Source: Phaseolus vulgaris
Taxonomy: Eukaryota; Streptophyta; Magnoliopsida; Fabales; Fabaceae
Assembly (NCBI RefSeq): GCF_000499845.2
Contig: NC_023757.2
Location: 39,167,162-39,231,161 of the forward strand
Length of the DNA stretch: 64,000 nt
Direction of reading: 5' to 3'
The notes under the pieces were generated by a model. The model was not told where the DNA came from. It worked only from the letters and a program-made list of their open reading frames with translations, and made no database searches. The position numbers and the translations under genes were made by a program. Every line of letters begins with the position of its first letter. The stretch's first letter is position 1. This document shows positions 26,690 to 39,900 of the stretch, piece by piece.

Positions 26690-28600
26690 AATTATTTCTT
26701 GGTTATAGCTCTTAATACAAAGGGTGTGTATATGTTTCCAAAGAATGTAAGAAATATATCACACGACATGTCACTTTGAACGAATTTCATTTTTCAAGAC
26801 TAACCCCACACCCTTGTATTGCCCTTATACTCTACCCTCATTGACTGTTTTGGACTCCCTTCATCTACGTCATCATCTCATTCTTTACACACTATTCCTT
26901 CTCATTATTCTGCATCTCACTCCCCCACTTCTTCCCCATCTCCTATTGACACACCACTTGAGCATCCAACCATCACTCAAAATATTCATCCCATGATCAC
27001 AAGAGGCAAGTCTGGTATTTGTAAACCACACATTTTTTTTTCTACTATTGATATCCAGGTTGTTCCTTCCACAGTCAAAGAAGCTCTACAACTTCCCGAC
27101 TGGGTTTCCGCTATGAAGGAAGAGTATGATACATTTCTCGCTAATCATACTTCGACTCTCACTCAGCCACCATAAGGCCTTCAACCAATTGGATGTAAAT
27201 GGGTTTTCAAAAATAAATACAATGTAGATGGTTCCTTTCAACGTCACAAAGCTCACCTCGTTGCTAAAGGCTTTCATCAACATGCAGGAATAGATTACTT
27301 TGAAACGTTCAGTCCAGTAGTCAAGCTGACAACCATCCACATCGTCTTAACCATAACTCTCTCCAAACAATGGCCCATCCACCAAATAGACAACAACAAT
27401 GTGTTTCTCTATGGTGATCTCCAAGAATCCTTTTATATGCTTCAACCTCCAGGTTTCAACAATTATCCCACTCTAGTTTGCAAACTTCACAAAGCAATAT
27501 ATGGACTTAAACAAGTACCACGTTCGTGGTTCCATAAGCTAAGTCAAACTCTCTTTGGTTTCTCTGCAACTAAATCAAACTCTTCTTTATTTATCAAAAC
27601 TGCCATAAAAATGTTACTTTATTCATCTTAATTTATGTCGATGACATCCTCATCATTGGTAGTTCTCTTGCTGCTATACAATCCCTCATATTTTCCCTAC
27701 AACAACACTTTGGACTCAAAGATCTTGGTCGACTTCACTACTTTCTCGGCATTGAGATTTCCTGGACAACTCATGGCTCTCTCCATTTATCTCAAACAAA
27801 GTACATCACTAACTTACTTCACAAATCAGGAATGCTCTCATCCAAACCCCAGCCTACGCCCATGATATCTTCCATGTGTCTCACTCGTGATGGCACTACA
27901 ACAGTTGATGATCTCTCTCTTTACAAGTCCATCGTTGGTTCACCGCAATACGTCTTAATCACCAAACCCGAATTATCCTACAATGTTAACAAAGTCTGCC
28001 AATATCTTCATAATCTTCAACTCCACCATTGGAAAGCCGTAAAACGCATACTGTTATACTTAGCTGGAACTCAGTCACATGGTCTTCTTCTACAACCTTC
28101 AACTCATCTCTCAATCATCGTCTTTGCCGATGCTGACTGGGGTTCTGATCCAGATAACCGTAAGTCTATTTTCAGCTATACTGTGTTCTTGGAATCCAAT
28201 CTCGTAGCATGGTCTTCCAACAAACAAAAGACAGTCTCCTACAGTACAACTGAAACTGAATATCAAAGCATTGACACTGCCCTTGCAGAGATCAAATGGG
28301 TTTCCAACCTCCTTCAAGAACTGAGCATCTCTTTCCCAACACCAAATATTTATAGTGGCAACTTAAGGAGTTGTTCTTCTTGCTGTTAACCCCATTATGC
28401 ACTCCAATACCAAACACTTTGATCTTGATCTAAATTTTGTGTGTGACTCCTTTCAACAACACCAACTTCAGCTCTCCCATGTTCAAGGCCATCAACAACT
28501 TGTTGACATTCTCACCAAGCCCCCTCACTAGGTCTTCTTTTCACAAATTTACGGCTAAACTAACGGTTGTCTCTAATCCCACCATTAATTTACGGGGGAA
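26690..28600 (+). pseudogene. Decayed Ty1/copia pol (reverse transcriptase-RNase H part)
   Basis: Remains of a copia polyprotein spread over several frames. The end of the integrase region starts near 26690 (FLGYSS). The reverse transcriptase start is in 26819-27175 (VKEALQLPDWVSAMKEEYD). KWVFKNKYN and HKAHLVAKGFHQ follow another stop, then NNVFLYGDLQESFYMLQPPG and AIYGLKQVPRSWFHKL in 27401-27631. YVDD is at about 27637 in a shifted frame, and RNase H in 27832-28389 (ADADWGSD, TETEYQS). The C-terminal end with the HFDLDL and DILTKPP equivalents is shifted again. At least four frame changes or stops make it inactive. Gag, protease and most of the integrase are missing upstream. A polypurine tract (ACGGGGGAA, 28592-28600) ends the internal region. 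Confidence 0.85.
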
Positions 28601-28779
28601 TGTTACTTAGTCACTATAACAACTTTTGTTAATTCAGTCACTCAATTACCCTTGTATACATAACTCTGCATGGCACTGTATCTGTGATATTAGTTTTTCA
28701 TAGAGAAATATACTCAGTTTATCTCTCCTCCCACTTTCTCTCGTAATATTCTTTTCTTCTCTCTTCACTTTTACTCACA
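28601..28779 (+). repeat. Probable 3' LTR of the decayed copia element
   Basis: Starts with TGTTACTTAGTC directly after the polypurine tract and may end at the CA near 28777-28779. A length of about 180 bp would suit a short-LTR copia family. The matching 5' LTR was not found, so the right end is a guess. Confidence 0.45.
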
Positions 28780-28859
28780 GTCACGTTACTTGACCGACGC
28801 CACCAACGTCATGTCCAACCTTGGGAAGCCTAATCGTCACATCCGTCTCGGACAAAGAC

Positions 28860-29290
28860 TCTTTAGATTAACCATCATCGAGCCTGGGGGCAAGTGTACC
28901 GGTAGGGCCCGCACGATCGAGTCAAGGCTCGGTAGCCAATCATTGTGTGGACCAACACCACAAAGCCAATTACGCTTAAGTAGAATTAGCGAGGCTAATC
29001 ACCAATCAAGAGGTAGGTAATACACTTCTAAACATGACTCAGGTCTCTAACTTGGCCCAATAAGAAAGGCCCATCACAATCATATAAATGGGAATAAAAT
29101 CCAAGAACCAGGTACGTCATTATACAGTATTCAAAATATCGAGTGACGAATTCTAAATCTGACTTGAGTGTCGGAGTGTCTTCTGAAGACACCATCCGAG
29201 TTTGAACTTTGTGGAGACTGAGAAATGAAGAGTAAGAAGCTTGAAATAGGAGTTCAAACCAATCAATCGAGGAGGAGGTAGATGAATAGC
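28860..29290 (+). repeat. Ty3/gypsy LTR fragment
   Basis: Less AT-rich island with hallmarks of legume gypsy LTRs: GGCCCAATAAGAAAGGCCC near 29054, a TATA-like CATATAAATGGG near 29083-29094, and the R/U5-like segment GACTTGAGTGTCGGAGTGTC near 29161, followed by a CTTCTGAAGACACC variant. No second LTR or coding part is attached, so it is a solo or truncated LTR. The 76-codon frame at 28790-29020 is a chance frame inside it. Confidence 0.6.
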
Positions 29291-29894
29291 TTAATTTTTT
29301 TTTTTATTCCAAACCCATTTGAACATTATTAATTAAGTCAAGTTATTATTTAATGTATGCATTAAAAAAAAAACTAAATTAAACGACCTAATTAATTTTC
29401 ATGACGTGTGTGTTATATACCATATTTTTATTTTATTTTAGAACTTTCGTGAAAGAGGAGGGTAAAAACTAAGTATATTTTTATCTATAAATAAAAATGA
29501 CTGAAATTTAGAAGTTCCATCGTAGTAAAGAAGAAGTGAGAAACCTTTGGTGATTCCTCAAATCACATCCAAATTCCAATTACAAGTTTGTTTTGCTAAA
29601 TCGGTGAAAGAATTAACATCCAAATTATTTCTGTACTGATCACGAGTCAGATAGGAGCACTGTGACTAATATTTCCAAATATTTTAACGATAAATTATAA
29701 CTATATATATGTGCAGTGTAGTCACAATCAAACTAAACAAAAATACGTGTTCTTTTTTCATTTCTACTTCATCTCCACGTAATTAAATTTTATTAACTGT
29801 ACCAAATCACATGTCATTTCATAATTATTTTTCTGTTAAATACAATTATGATTATAGTTTTATTAATTTTCTTCTATTAAACTCTAATCATTAA

Positions 29895-30215
29895 TTTATT
29901 CTTTTAAAATAATATTAATTATTATATTAATTAAATTAAATATTATTTTAAATATTAAAAAACCATTAATATTTAAATTAGTATTTATTATTAATAAATA
30001 ATTTTTAAATTGGTATTTAGTTAGTTATTAACATTTTAAATACTAATTTTAAAATTTAAATAATTAATATTTAAAATCTATATAAATAATTAAATACTAA
30101 TTTTAAAATACATAATATAAATTAATTTAGATATTAATAATTTTTATTTTTTAAATATTATTTAATTTAATTAATATAATAATTGACTTATTTTTTAAAA
30201 TTATTTTTATTTAAT
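29895..30215. mobile_element. Foldback (large inverted repeat) MITE-like element
   Basis: The left arm contains ATTATATTAATTAAATTAAA (about 29922-29941). The right arm contains its inverse, TTTAATTTAATTAATATAAT (about 30160-30181), with further imperfect pairing outward and inward. The centre carries TTTTTAAATTGGTATTTAGT, close to the core of the CACTA-type MITE at 63085-63519, which suggests one family. Terminal bases and target duplication are not resolved here. Confidence 0.45.
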
Positions 30216-30780
30216 AATTTTTCAATATGTACGTCAATTATGTTTGAGTGTTTGGAAGCAGAAGAATAAAGTAGATAAGGTAAACGAAATTGGAATCTGT
30301 GCCCAACGATCAGTGTGTCAGGCACAAAAGGCGTATTCTTGTAGACTATTATTTGCTCCATAAGTAGAATAAAGCAAAAATATATTATCTTTATTATCTA
30401 AATTATTTAAATAAAATAAAGTGTCACATAAGCTTCCTTTTATTATTTTTTTAATTTAAAAATGAAAATGACATTTAGTTTTATTTTGAATAATGAAACC
30501 AATCAAATATACTCATTTTATTCCACTCACATTTGATACGATCAGAAGAACACAAATATCTTTTTAGGTAAAAAAAGGGTAGAAGTGTATTTTTTTAAAT
30601 ACATTAAATAAAAAGTAAGAATAATAAGTTATTAGTACTAATTATATTTAAATAATCATTTTATATTTTGTGTTAACAAATTTATTGAGAAAACACTAAA
30701 CAAAATTTTTTTTTTTAAAATTCTCATGAGTAACCAATACCCATTATTATAACTAGCGGGAACACAGACACTCATGTGCA

Positions 30781-30981
30781 TGTGTATCCGCATTTTTTAT
30801 TTTTGTTTCTTTAGTATTTTTTTTATTTTTTAAAAATAATTTCTCTTAATAAAATTAAAATGAGAAGTTAAAGAGTATACAATTAAAGAGTAGTGTGTAT
30901 CCGCATTTTTTATTTCTCTTTCTTTAATATTTTTTTATTCTTCAAAAACAATTTCTCTTAATAAGATTAAAATGAGAAGAT
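30781..30981. repeat. Tandem duplication, period 113 bp
   Basis: TGTGTATCCGCATTTTTTAT starts at 30781 and again at 30894, and about 88 bases of each unit align with a few substitutions, ending in TTAAAATGAGAAG. Confidence 0.85.
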
Positions 30982-32305
30982 AAAAGAAAGGGAGAAGTAT
31001 GGTAAAAAAAATGTGTTATGTGTAGTGGTGAGAGAAAGTGGGGAGTAGGTACCTATATATGAGAGAGGAAGTGAGAAGTAGGATAGGTGAATTATCGGTA
31101 GTGGAAAATCATAAAATCCGTTTCTTAAATCAATTTTAAAATTCTACAATTTTAATAAAAGAGAATATCAGTTTAAATAAAAAAAAAGTAACGTAACCAA
31201 TCTCCACCCTCCCGTGGTCCACAAAATATTACAAATATCTTTAATTTTTTATTTAATAGAGAATAAGATCTTTAAAACAGAAAAGTTACTAATCACTCTC
31301 TCCACTCTTCAGTTAAATAATAACAAATAAAATAAATTTTAAAATTATTTTATTAAAATTTGAAATTATAAAATGTCCAAATAACCAAAATAAATTAATA
31401 CAATAAATTATTAAATAAGAATAAAATGGAAAAAAAAATTAAAAGCAGTTAAGAGGGGAATAAGAAATGACACAATGACCATAATACAATAATAAAATTA
31501 AATATTGATATAAGAATAAAATAGGAAAAAAAATTAAGTGCATTTAAGAAAGAAATCCTTATATATAGGTATAAATTATTAATATTAGAGTAAATTCCGA
31601 CCTAGTATAATGATTAGTATTAGTATAAATTAAATTCTCCAACTTGTAGGTGCTATATTCTTACAAAAATTACATATGCATCATTTACATTTTATTATAT
31701 AAGATCATCATATGACTAACGTACTTAACATTATCTTAACAGGGATTAAATTTGTGGATACTATATCAACAGGAAAAAAAATGAAATTGGTGAATATTTA
31801 TAATTTATAACAAAATTTCACTAGTATTAGAACTTTATTGAATAAAACAAATTCTGAGGAAGTGGCTAGTTTTTATATAGAAATATAGAGACATTGGAGT
31901 TTGAATCAGGTGTTGGGTCACAAAAGTGATTCTGGAAGCAACGCGTGTAGGATTGTGGTAGTGGTGCATGTGAAAAAATCTTTTGAAACCAATAAAACAT
32001 GTGATGTGCTCAATTAATATATCAAATTTACTCAGACATATCCTCTTCATATTTGTTAGGTACTTCACATGAGACATATCTGAATTTTACACCTAAATGG
32101 ACCCTTCTCCCACTGTAAACTAAATCTAAAATATATGCATCTTTTTATCGTACTGCTATATTTGGACAATTTAATTTTCCTAATAAATACAGAAATCTGA
32201 CTTACAAAATTAGTAAGAAATGAATTTTTTAAATTATATTAAATCAACTAAGTTTGTATTTATTTATACATTATTTATATATTATGAAAAAAAAATTATT
32301 TTTAG

Positions 32306-32520
32306 TGTTAGAGATCCTACATCGACTAGAGATTAAAACATTTCATTGTATAAACTGAATGCAAACCTTACTTCATGAGCCGGTTTATGAGGTTGAGTTA
32401 AGCTTAAAGTCCACTTTATAATATAGTATGAGAATAATTTAAAAAAATTATTTAATATCTCACATTAACTAAAGATTAAAATATTTACTTGTATATAAGT
32501 AGGTGAGTGCAAGTCGTAGA
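32306..32520 (+). mobile_element. TRIM-like element, copy 3
   Basis: Starts TGTTAGAGATCC, continues with ACATCGACTAGAGATTAAAA and GCCGGTTTATGAGGTTGAGT, then a decayed primer-site position. A second, shorter LTR-like copy begins near 32452 (ATATCTCACATTAACTAAAG) and reads GTATATAAGTAGGTGAGTGC. Same family as copies 1 and 2 but in plus orientation. Confidence 0.55.
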
Positions 32521-32989
32521 AATAGAATAAAAAGGTGGAAGGATAAATTTAAATTTGTCTGAATTTTGATAGATATATATTTGTTAAATTGTTTGATTTA
32601 TGAGTTGCAAATAATTGTGGTTTACGGGTAAGTTTTGACTTAGTGATAGATTAGATTGAGGGTTTTGAATTTAGATATTTACTTGGTAAGCTTAAACTTG
32701 GTTTTTAGCTTGAAACTTTCTAATTATAGATGATAAGCATAGAATTAACTCAATGATGAAATTGAATTAGATTATTAAGTTGAATCGGCGATGGATTTCG
32801 TATGATAATTTGAACTGAAGGAGACATTCACTGATTTCGAACTTGATATGTAAAATGGTAATATTTAACATAAAGTTTTTTTAATTTTTTTTCTTATTCT
32901 GAAGCCTAACTCCCGTACATGCAAAATAATAAACCCAACAAATGCTTTCTACACCCAATCATTTTTAACCTGCACCCAACATATTTTTT
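32521..32989. other. AT-rich intergenic DNA, nothing seen
   Basis: No gene or repeat recognised. Confidence 0.4.
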
Positions 32990-33606
32990 TAATTTTCAAA
33001 AATGCCTTTTGTTCTGGAAATAAAAATCCAGAAGAGGTTATTGAGTTTCGGAAATAAAAATTCAGAAACAAAAATCAAAATTCTATTCTAAAAAAAAAAT
33101 CCAAAATTGAAAATAATACATTCTGAAAAAAAAAAAATCAAAAGAGAGATTATTGTGTTCTGAAAATGAAAATCCAGAAAAGCCCATTCTGGATAAGAAA
33201 ATCTGTAATACAAAAAATTCGTTTTGGACAAAAATCCAGAACACATATTCCAGAAAAGGGAGTTTGGAAGGTAATTTTGTATGCACCTCACTTTTTCGCT
33301 GGAATCGGATGCATACAGGAAGCAATTGCCAAACCATCATTAGTACTACTTGCTAGGCCAAGCCCAACGTGGAGCGAACGCACTCCAATGCTCATTGTTA
33401 CGAGGATAAATTCTTTTTGCACCTTCATAGTTTATTCCGGCACTCCTATATTTTAAAAAATATTAAAATTGTTTATTTTGAATTTTACAATTCGGAATAC
33501 AAATTTTGTATTATGATTTTTATAATTTAAAATACAAAATTTTACATTATGGATTGTATAATTCAGAATACAAATTTTTCATTATGAATTGTATAATTCA
33601 AAATAC
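32990..33606. repeat. MITE-like segment with CCAGAA motifs and a 43-bp tandem repeat
   Basis: From 33010 to 33260 the motif AAATCCAGAA and its complement-like forms (TTCTGGA, CATTCTG) recur at least six times, allowing extensive pairing. From 33489 to 33606 about three units of a 43-bp repeat (ATTATGnATTGTATAATTCA, then AATACAAATTTT) follow. Termini are not defined. The short frames here (33083-33456) are not convincing genes. Confidence 0.45.
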
Positions 33607-36243
33607 ACTAAATCCATAAGTTTGTATTTTGGAAGGTGAGAGGTTGGACAATGCTTAAACGTTTGCTAGAAAAATGTTTAGACGATGAAGATGAGAGGTG
33701 GTTGTGACGATGTCACTAGAGATGGGAGGTGCTATGACGGTGACATTAGAGGTAGGAGCTACTATATAAGTGATGTTAAAGATAAATAACTGTTATAGGA
33801 ACGGAAGTTGGAAGTGGGAGTTGTTTTGTTGTAGCTGAAAAAAGGGAAGATGAGTGCTCAATCAAAATGAAAAAGATGAAGAATAGGATAAAATTATGGA
33901 GGTGCATGAAGATTTTCCCTATGAAAGCCCAAACAAAATGATAAAAAAAATTAAAAAAAAATGAAAGCCCAAACAAAATAAAAATGAATTATTTGACCAA
34001 AGTTGGTGAGGAAAATAAACTAAAATTGATGAGAATTTTTTTATTCGATTCGTGTATTCTTAATTTGTTGCATGTTAAAATTGAATCAAACGTCGTTCAA
34101 TTTAATTAGAATAGACTAAATATTTATTTACTATTTCAACATGCATGATAAAATTATTAATTTTATAATATTTTAAAAAAACTATATACCAATTTTATAA
34201 TATTTTAAAAAAAACTATATACCAATTTTTTAATTAATTAGTGTAAAGAAGAAGAAGAAGAAAAAAATTATTTTATAAATAATATCAGAATTTAATTTTG
34301 TTTTATTTAAGGTGATTTTTTTACAATAAGTAGAAGAAGTAGTTAAAAAAATTATTTTATAAATAATACCAAAATTTAATTTTGTTTTATTTAAGAAAAT
34401 GATATATAAATTTGAAGAATTAAAATTATTTTTTTAGAATAATTTTAAATAAATTGAATTAAAAAATATTTGTGTGATAAATTAGAAAAATACTAATTTT
34501 AAAATATTGTTAAAGTTAAAAATACACTTATAAAAATATATGATATAATTTATGTATAAATTTTTATATTATATAATATATGAAAGTATAAATTATATAA
34601 TATGTAAAAAGTAATAATACATGTATTTATGTAAAACAACAAAAATATTTTTAATTTTAACAATATTTAAAAAATACTAAATATTTTACATTTATTACTC
34701 AACTTATTTTTAATTCAACACTAAATATTTTACATTTATTACTCAACTTATTTTTAATTCAACTTAATTTTAGGTAACTTTATTTTTTTAAAACAAATTT
34801 AGTTTTAACTTTTTTAATATTATATATCTATAAAATACAAAATTTCACAATACTCTTATTCACTTAATGTAATTTTAAATAATTTTTAAATTATTATTAT
34901 ATATTTTAAATTTTAAAAAATATTAATTATTTTAAAAAAATTAAACTTAACTTGTCAACCGAATTAACAACTTCAATTTTAATCCAATTAATAACTTTAA
35001 TTAAAAATAAATAAATTAATGAATTTCGCATACATTATTTACCACTTGACTTAGAAATACTGTAATTTTTTTTTCATTTGTTCATTTACATAATTCTCAA
35101 ACTAAAGTAAAGTAGACTTGGTAAAAAAAATTCTCATTTGTGTACATGACAAAATTTTCCTTTGACTACTTTTTCTTAAAAGTATCATTTTTTTTTCCAA
35201 AATTCCTAGATTTCATTATTTTTAAGGCTTTAAGGTATAGAACTTATCTTTTTATTCTTGAGATATTTCTTTTGCACAACCAACCAATTTCTGAGGCAAA
35301 ATCTCTATAATTGGATCTTATAATTATGTTACTAAAAACTCTTCCATGATAATATTTAATTTTGTTTTATCTATTTGATTTCACGAACCCAGTTTATCAA
35401 TCTCTAGCAGAGTCTCATTGTGTTAAGGAGGTTTTTGTGTAACCTTAGCATTAGGTGGTGTTGGTAGGATTTTTTATTTTTTTTTACATGCCTATAACAA
35501 TCACAAGTTGTGCATAAGACAAAATTTATCTGGCATTCAAAGAAAACTTTCAAACTACCAAAACAATCAAGTCAATTTTAGTGCATACTCTAACAAATTT
35601 TTCTCTCATAATATCAATAGTTTTTGCATCAACTTTAAGCAACTCACCAAAAACAATATCAAGTATACTTTCGTGATGGCAAACCTTACCCAAATTTAAA
35701 AGTTGTATTCATACAAATGTTTAGACAATTTCACTATCAATAACTGAAAAATCTAAAGATAATTAATTGTTGAATGATTAAAGAATGTTAACATATCACC
35801 AAAGAACTACCATTAATAGTCTTTTCTATATTTTTTTCAAGATCCAAATTGACCATAAAATATCCAATATTAATGTAAATTAGGTCAAGCCCTCTAGAGA
35901 GTTTCCATTGTGTTTAAATTTTGTTCTCACGTGTTGTCAAGACGTACTATTTTTTCTCAAAAGTTTTACTATCAAACACTTTTTTTAATGGTTGGTAGAA
36001 TCTTTTCCGATTACACATTTCAATTTTGAATTTCAAAATTAATTTTTTTCATCTTGTCAATTATATTCTTATCGCATCATTTTTTCTACATATTTTTGAA
36101 ATAGTATTTCTGTTTGTTTCCCTATAAACTTGTTTATGAAAAATAGTTTGACATAATTTTAAATTATCATTCGATTATATTTTTACATAGTTGTATTCAA
36201 TCAAATAACAGAAATAGTTGTATTTTTACATATTTGGTATTAT
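33607..36243. other. AT-rich intergenic DNA with three short tandem duplications
   Basis: No gene recognised. Tandem duplications: 34161-34225 (two units of 32-33 bp), 34261-34395 (period 84 bp) and 34676-34763 (two identical 44-bp units). The 63-codon frame at 35508-35699 has no recognisable domain. Confidence 0.55.
34676..34763. repeat. Perfect 44-bp tandem duplication
   Basis: Two identical consecutive 44-base units beginning ACTAAATATTTTACATTTAT (34676-34719 and 34720-34763). Perfect identity in neutral DNA indicates a recent event. Confidence 0.9.
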
Positions 36244-36928
36244 TGTTGTAAAAACAGAGTATTGCAAAATAACAGAGTATTGCAAATAAAGTGCAGAAAC
36301 AGAAATAGAGGATGCGCAGAAAAACCCTAACTCCTTCATAGTGCCGTTGGAGGAAATATCGGAAGCATGGGTGAAGTGGAGACAGTTTCCAAGTTGAAAA
36401 TCAAACGTTGCCCTTTCAACCTTGGATCGTGGCCGCACGAATCGGAAGTTGGGCGCCTCCGCACTGCTGGATTTTCGAACGTTGTAGATCGTTACGAGAG
36501 GAGTGGGAGGTTGACTCCTTCCTTCACGCTGGTCTTCCCTCTTCTGCGGCGACAACCTTGAACCCACTAGGGTTTGAAGAGGCGGCACCCTTGGGGGTTC
36601 TCCATCTATAAATACCGCTTTCTCCTCTTCAGAAAACGCAACTCTCACTACTTCATCTTCTTCCTCCGCTCACCATCTTCTTCTTTCCCCAATTTCCACT
36701 TTTCACTTTCTCTCTCCTCTTTATTTTAATATTATAATATTTTTGGGTTCTATTTGGTATTACTCTTTTAAAGAGAAACTTGCTAGTTCTGATCCTCGGA
36801 AATTACCGGGAAGTTCCTGTTGTATCCTGGAGGACTTGCGCAATACATCGCGGATAAGTCCTTACGGACAGTGATTACTCACGTCTCGGGAAACTATTTT
36901 TGTTCGTTTTTAAGCCAATTTAACTACA
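36244..36928 (+). repeat. 5' LTR of the young copia element
   Basis: 685 bp, TG...CA ends. A clear promoter, TATAAATA, lies at 36607-36614, so the RNA should start near 36640. The antisense 140-codon frame here recurs in the other LTR and is a by-product of LTR sequence. Confidence 0.95.
36607..36614 (+). promoter_or_regulatory. TATA box of the copia LTR promoter
   Basis: TATAAATA, repeated identically at 41825-41832 in the 3' LTR. It is followed by a CT-rich leader. Confidence 0.7.
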
Positions 36929-36930
36929 AT

Positions 36931-36943
36931 CGTAAGGACTTAT
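36931..36943 (+). other. Primer-binding-site position: 13 bases complementary to the element's own LTR
   Basis: After the LTR end (36928) and a two-base spacer comes CGTAAGGACTTAT. It is the perfect reverse complement of ATAAGTCCTTACG at 36854-36866 inside the LTR. No TGGTATCAGAGC-type Met-tRNA site is present. The last two bases overlap the gag ATG (36942). Self-complementarity exactly in the primer-site position suggests self-priming; a tRNA-fragment primer is the alternative. Confidence 0.55.
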
Positions 36944-39900
36944 GGCTGAAAATCCGAACAACAACGACAACACTGCTCCAGAAACATCAAATGTTGTTTC
37001 CGCAACACAAACCATTTTTGCGAAACCATTTCCGGACGTCTCCAAAATTGAAGTCTTCACCGGTCAGAACTTCCGACGTTGGCAAGAACGCGTGTCCACC
37101 CTATTGGACATGTACGGAGTTGCTCATGCACTTACAACTGCCAAACCCGACTCAACCACGGCTGCGAAACAAGTTGACGACTGGATCCATGCGAATAAGG
37201 TATGCCGTCACACTTTACTTAGTGTGTTATCTAACGATCTGTTCGATGTTTATGCTTCTTATAAGAATGCGAAAGATATTTGGGATTCTCTTATCCTCAA
37301 ATATACTGCCGAAGACATCGTCAGACAAAAGTTCGTAATTGCAAAATACTACCGTTGGGAGATGATCGAAGGCAAAGACATCAAAATCCAAATAAACGAA
37401 TATCACAAGCTGATTGAAGATATCAAAACTGAAAGCATAAAATTGCCAGATGAATTCGTGTCCGAACTCTTGATCGAAAAGCTTCCGCAGTCTTGGACGG
37501 ATTACAAACAACAACTGAAGCACAGACAGAAACAGATGTCTCTATCAGATTTGATCACCCACATCATCATTGAAGACACAAACAGGAAGGAGTGCGCTGC
37601 TGCAAAGGCCAAAGCTTTGTCTGCCAAAGCAAACGTGATAGAAGACAAACCAGCTCCAAAAAGGTACGAGAAAAAATTTGATCACAAAAAGAAACCTAAT
37701 AACAAATTCTCTCGTCCCAGTGGAACTAACCCCACTTTCAAGAAAAAAGGAAATTGCTTTGTCTGTGGAAAGCCAGGCCATCATGCACCTCAGTGCAGAC
37801 ATAGGGCTAAAAACGACTATCCTCCTAAGGCAAATCTAGCCGATGGGGAAGATACTATTGTGGCAGTCGTTTCACAAGTAAACCTTGTGACAAATGTGAG
37901 CAAATGGGTGGTAGACTCTGGGGCTACCAGACACATCTGTGCAAACAGAAATGTGTTCACCTCCTACACAAGTGTGGGGGATGGAGAAGAACAAGTATAT
38001 CTCGGTGACTCCAGGACAACTCCTGTCCTAGGAAAAGGAAAAGTTCTTCTGAAGCTCACATCTGGTAAAACTCTAGCTTTGAATGATGTGCTACATGTGC
38101 CATCAATTAGAGTTAATTTGGTCTCTGTGGCATTACTAAGCAAAGTTGGGGTTAAAGTGTCATTTGAATCTGACAAGATTGTTATGACAAAAAACAATGT
38201 TTTTGTGGGAAAGGGATATTGTGATCAAGGCCTTTTTGTATTAAACATTTCTGAAATTATGAATGAATCTAAATCTTCTGCTTATATAGTTGACTCGTAT
38301 GATATATGGCATGCTAGATTAGGACATGTGAATTCGTCGTATGTTATAAAATTGCAACAACTAGGATTAATCAACATGCATGACAAACAAAGTAGTAAAT
38401 GTGATGTATGCGTAGAATCTAAAATAACGAAGAAAACATGTCACTCTGTAGAACGTCAAACTGAAATTCTTGGTTTAATTCATACCGACCTTGCTGATTT
38501 AAAACAAACCATGTCTAGAGGTGGTAAAAATTATTTTGTAACCTTTATAGATGATTTTTCTAGATACACCAAAGTGTATTTAATTAAACATAAGGATGAA
38601 GCCTTTGATATGTTTTTAACTTATAAAGCGGAAGTAGAAAATCAACTTAATAAGAAAATTAAGAGAATTAGATCAGATAGAGGTGGTGAATATGTTTTAT
38701 TTAATGACTATTGTGTAAAAGAAGGTATTATTCATGAAGTAACCCCACCATATTCACCTGAGTCTAATGGAGTAGCTGAAAGGAAAAATAAGACTCTTAA
38801 AGAAATGATGAATGCCATGCTTATTAGTTCTAATGCTCCTGATAATTTATGGGGTGAATCTCTGCTTACTGCGTGTTTTTTACAAAATAGGATACCACAT
38901 AGGAAAACTGGAAAAACACCCTATGAGTTGTGGAAAGGTTATCAACCTAATTTGAAATACCTAAGAGTGTGGGGGAGTTTGGCTAAAGTGATGTTACCTG
39001 ATCCTAAGAAAAGGAAAATAGGCTCTAAAACATCTGATTGTATGTTCTTAGGATATGCAGAACATAGTGCTTCCTATAGGTTTCTAGTTCTTAATAGTGA
39101 TATAATTGAACGCAACACTATAGTAGAGACAAAAAACGCTGAGTTCTTTGAACACATCTTTCCTCTAAAGAGTAGTGGTACATCTGAACAACCTATAGAT
39201 AGTGCTAATGATACCTTGAGTGAGGATGTTAGGAGAAGTAAAAGACAGAGAAAGGAAACATCTTTTGGAGATGACTTTTATACTTATCTAGTTGAGAATG
39301 ATCCAATAAGTTTTGTAGAAGCTACTAGTGCTCCTGATGCTAAACATTGGGATAAGGCCATTAAAACTGAGCTTGAATCAATTAAGAAAAATAATACGTG
39401 GACCTTAGTAGATCTGCCTAAAGGAGCAAAACCCATTGGTTGTAAATGGATCTTTAAGAAGAAGTACCATCCTGATGGATCCATAGAGAAATATAAGGCA
39501 AGATTAGTTGCTAAAGGGTTTACTCAAAAACATAACATAGATTACTTTGATACTTTTGCACCTGTTACTAGGATTTCCTCTATTCGTGTATTGCTAGCCT
39601 TAGCATCTATCCATAAGTTAGTAATTCACCAAATGGATGTTAAAACAGCTTTTCTGAATGGTGAATTAGAAGAGGAAATTTATATGACTCAACCTGAAGG
39701 TTGTGTAGTCCCAGGTCAAAAGGAAAAGGTATGCAAACTTTTAAAATCTTTGTATGGTTTGAAACAAGCACCAAAACAATGGCATGAAAAACTTGATAAT
39801 GTTTTACTTTGTGAAGGTTTTTCTACCAATGATGCTGATAAATGTGTATATTCTAGATCTGAAAATGGTGAATATGTCATTATATGTTTGTATGTGGATG

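Larger units (their letters stand above)
29291..32305. other. AT-rich intergenic DNA with foldback element and tandem duplication
   Basis: No gene recognised. It holds the foldback at 29895-30215 and the duplication at 30781-30981, which are listed separately. Confidence 0.5.

Noticed and set aside
28790..29020. 76-codon plus-strand frame
   Set aside because: Lies in the gypsy LTR fragment and has no domain.
36226..36648. 140-codon antisense frame, repeated at 41393-41866
   Set aside because: Lies in both LTRs of the copia element, so its duplication reflects the LTRs and not a gene family.
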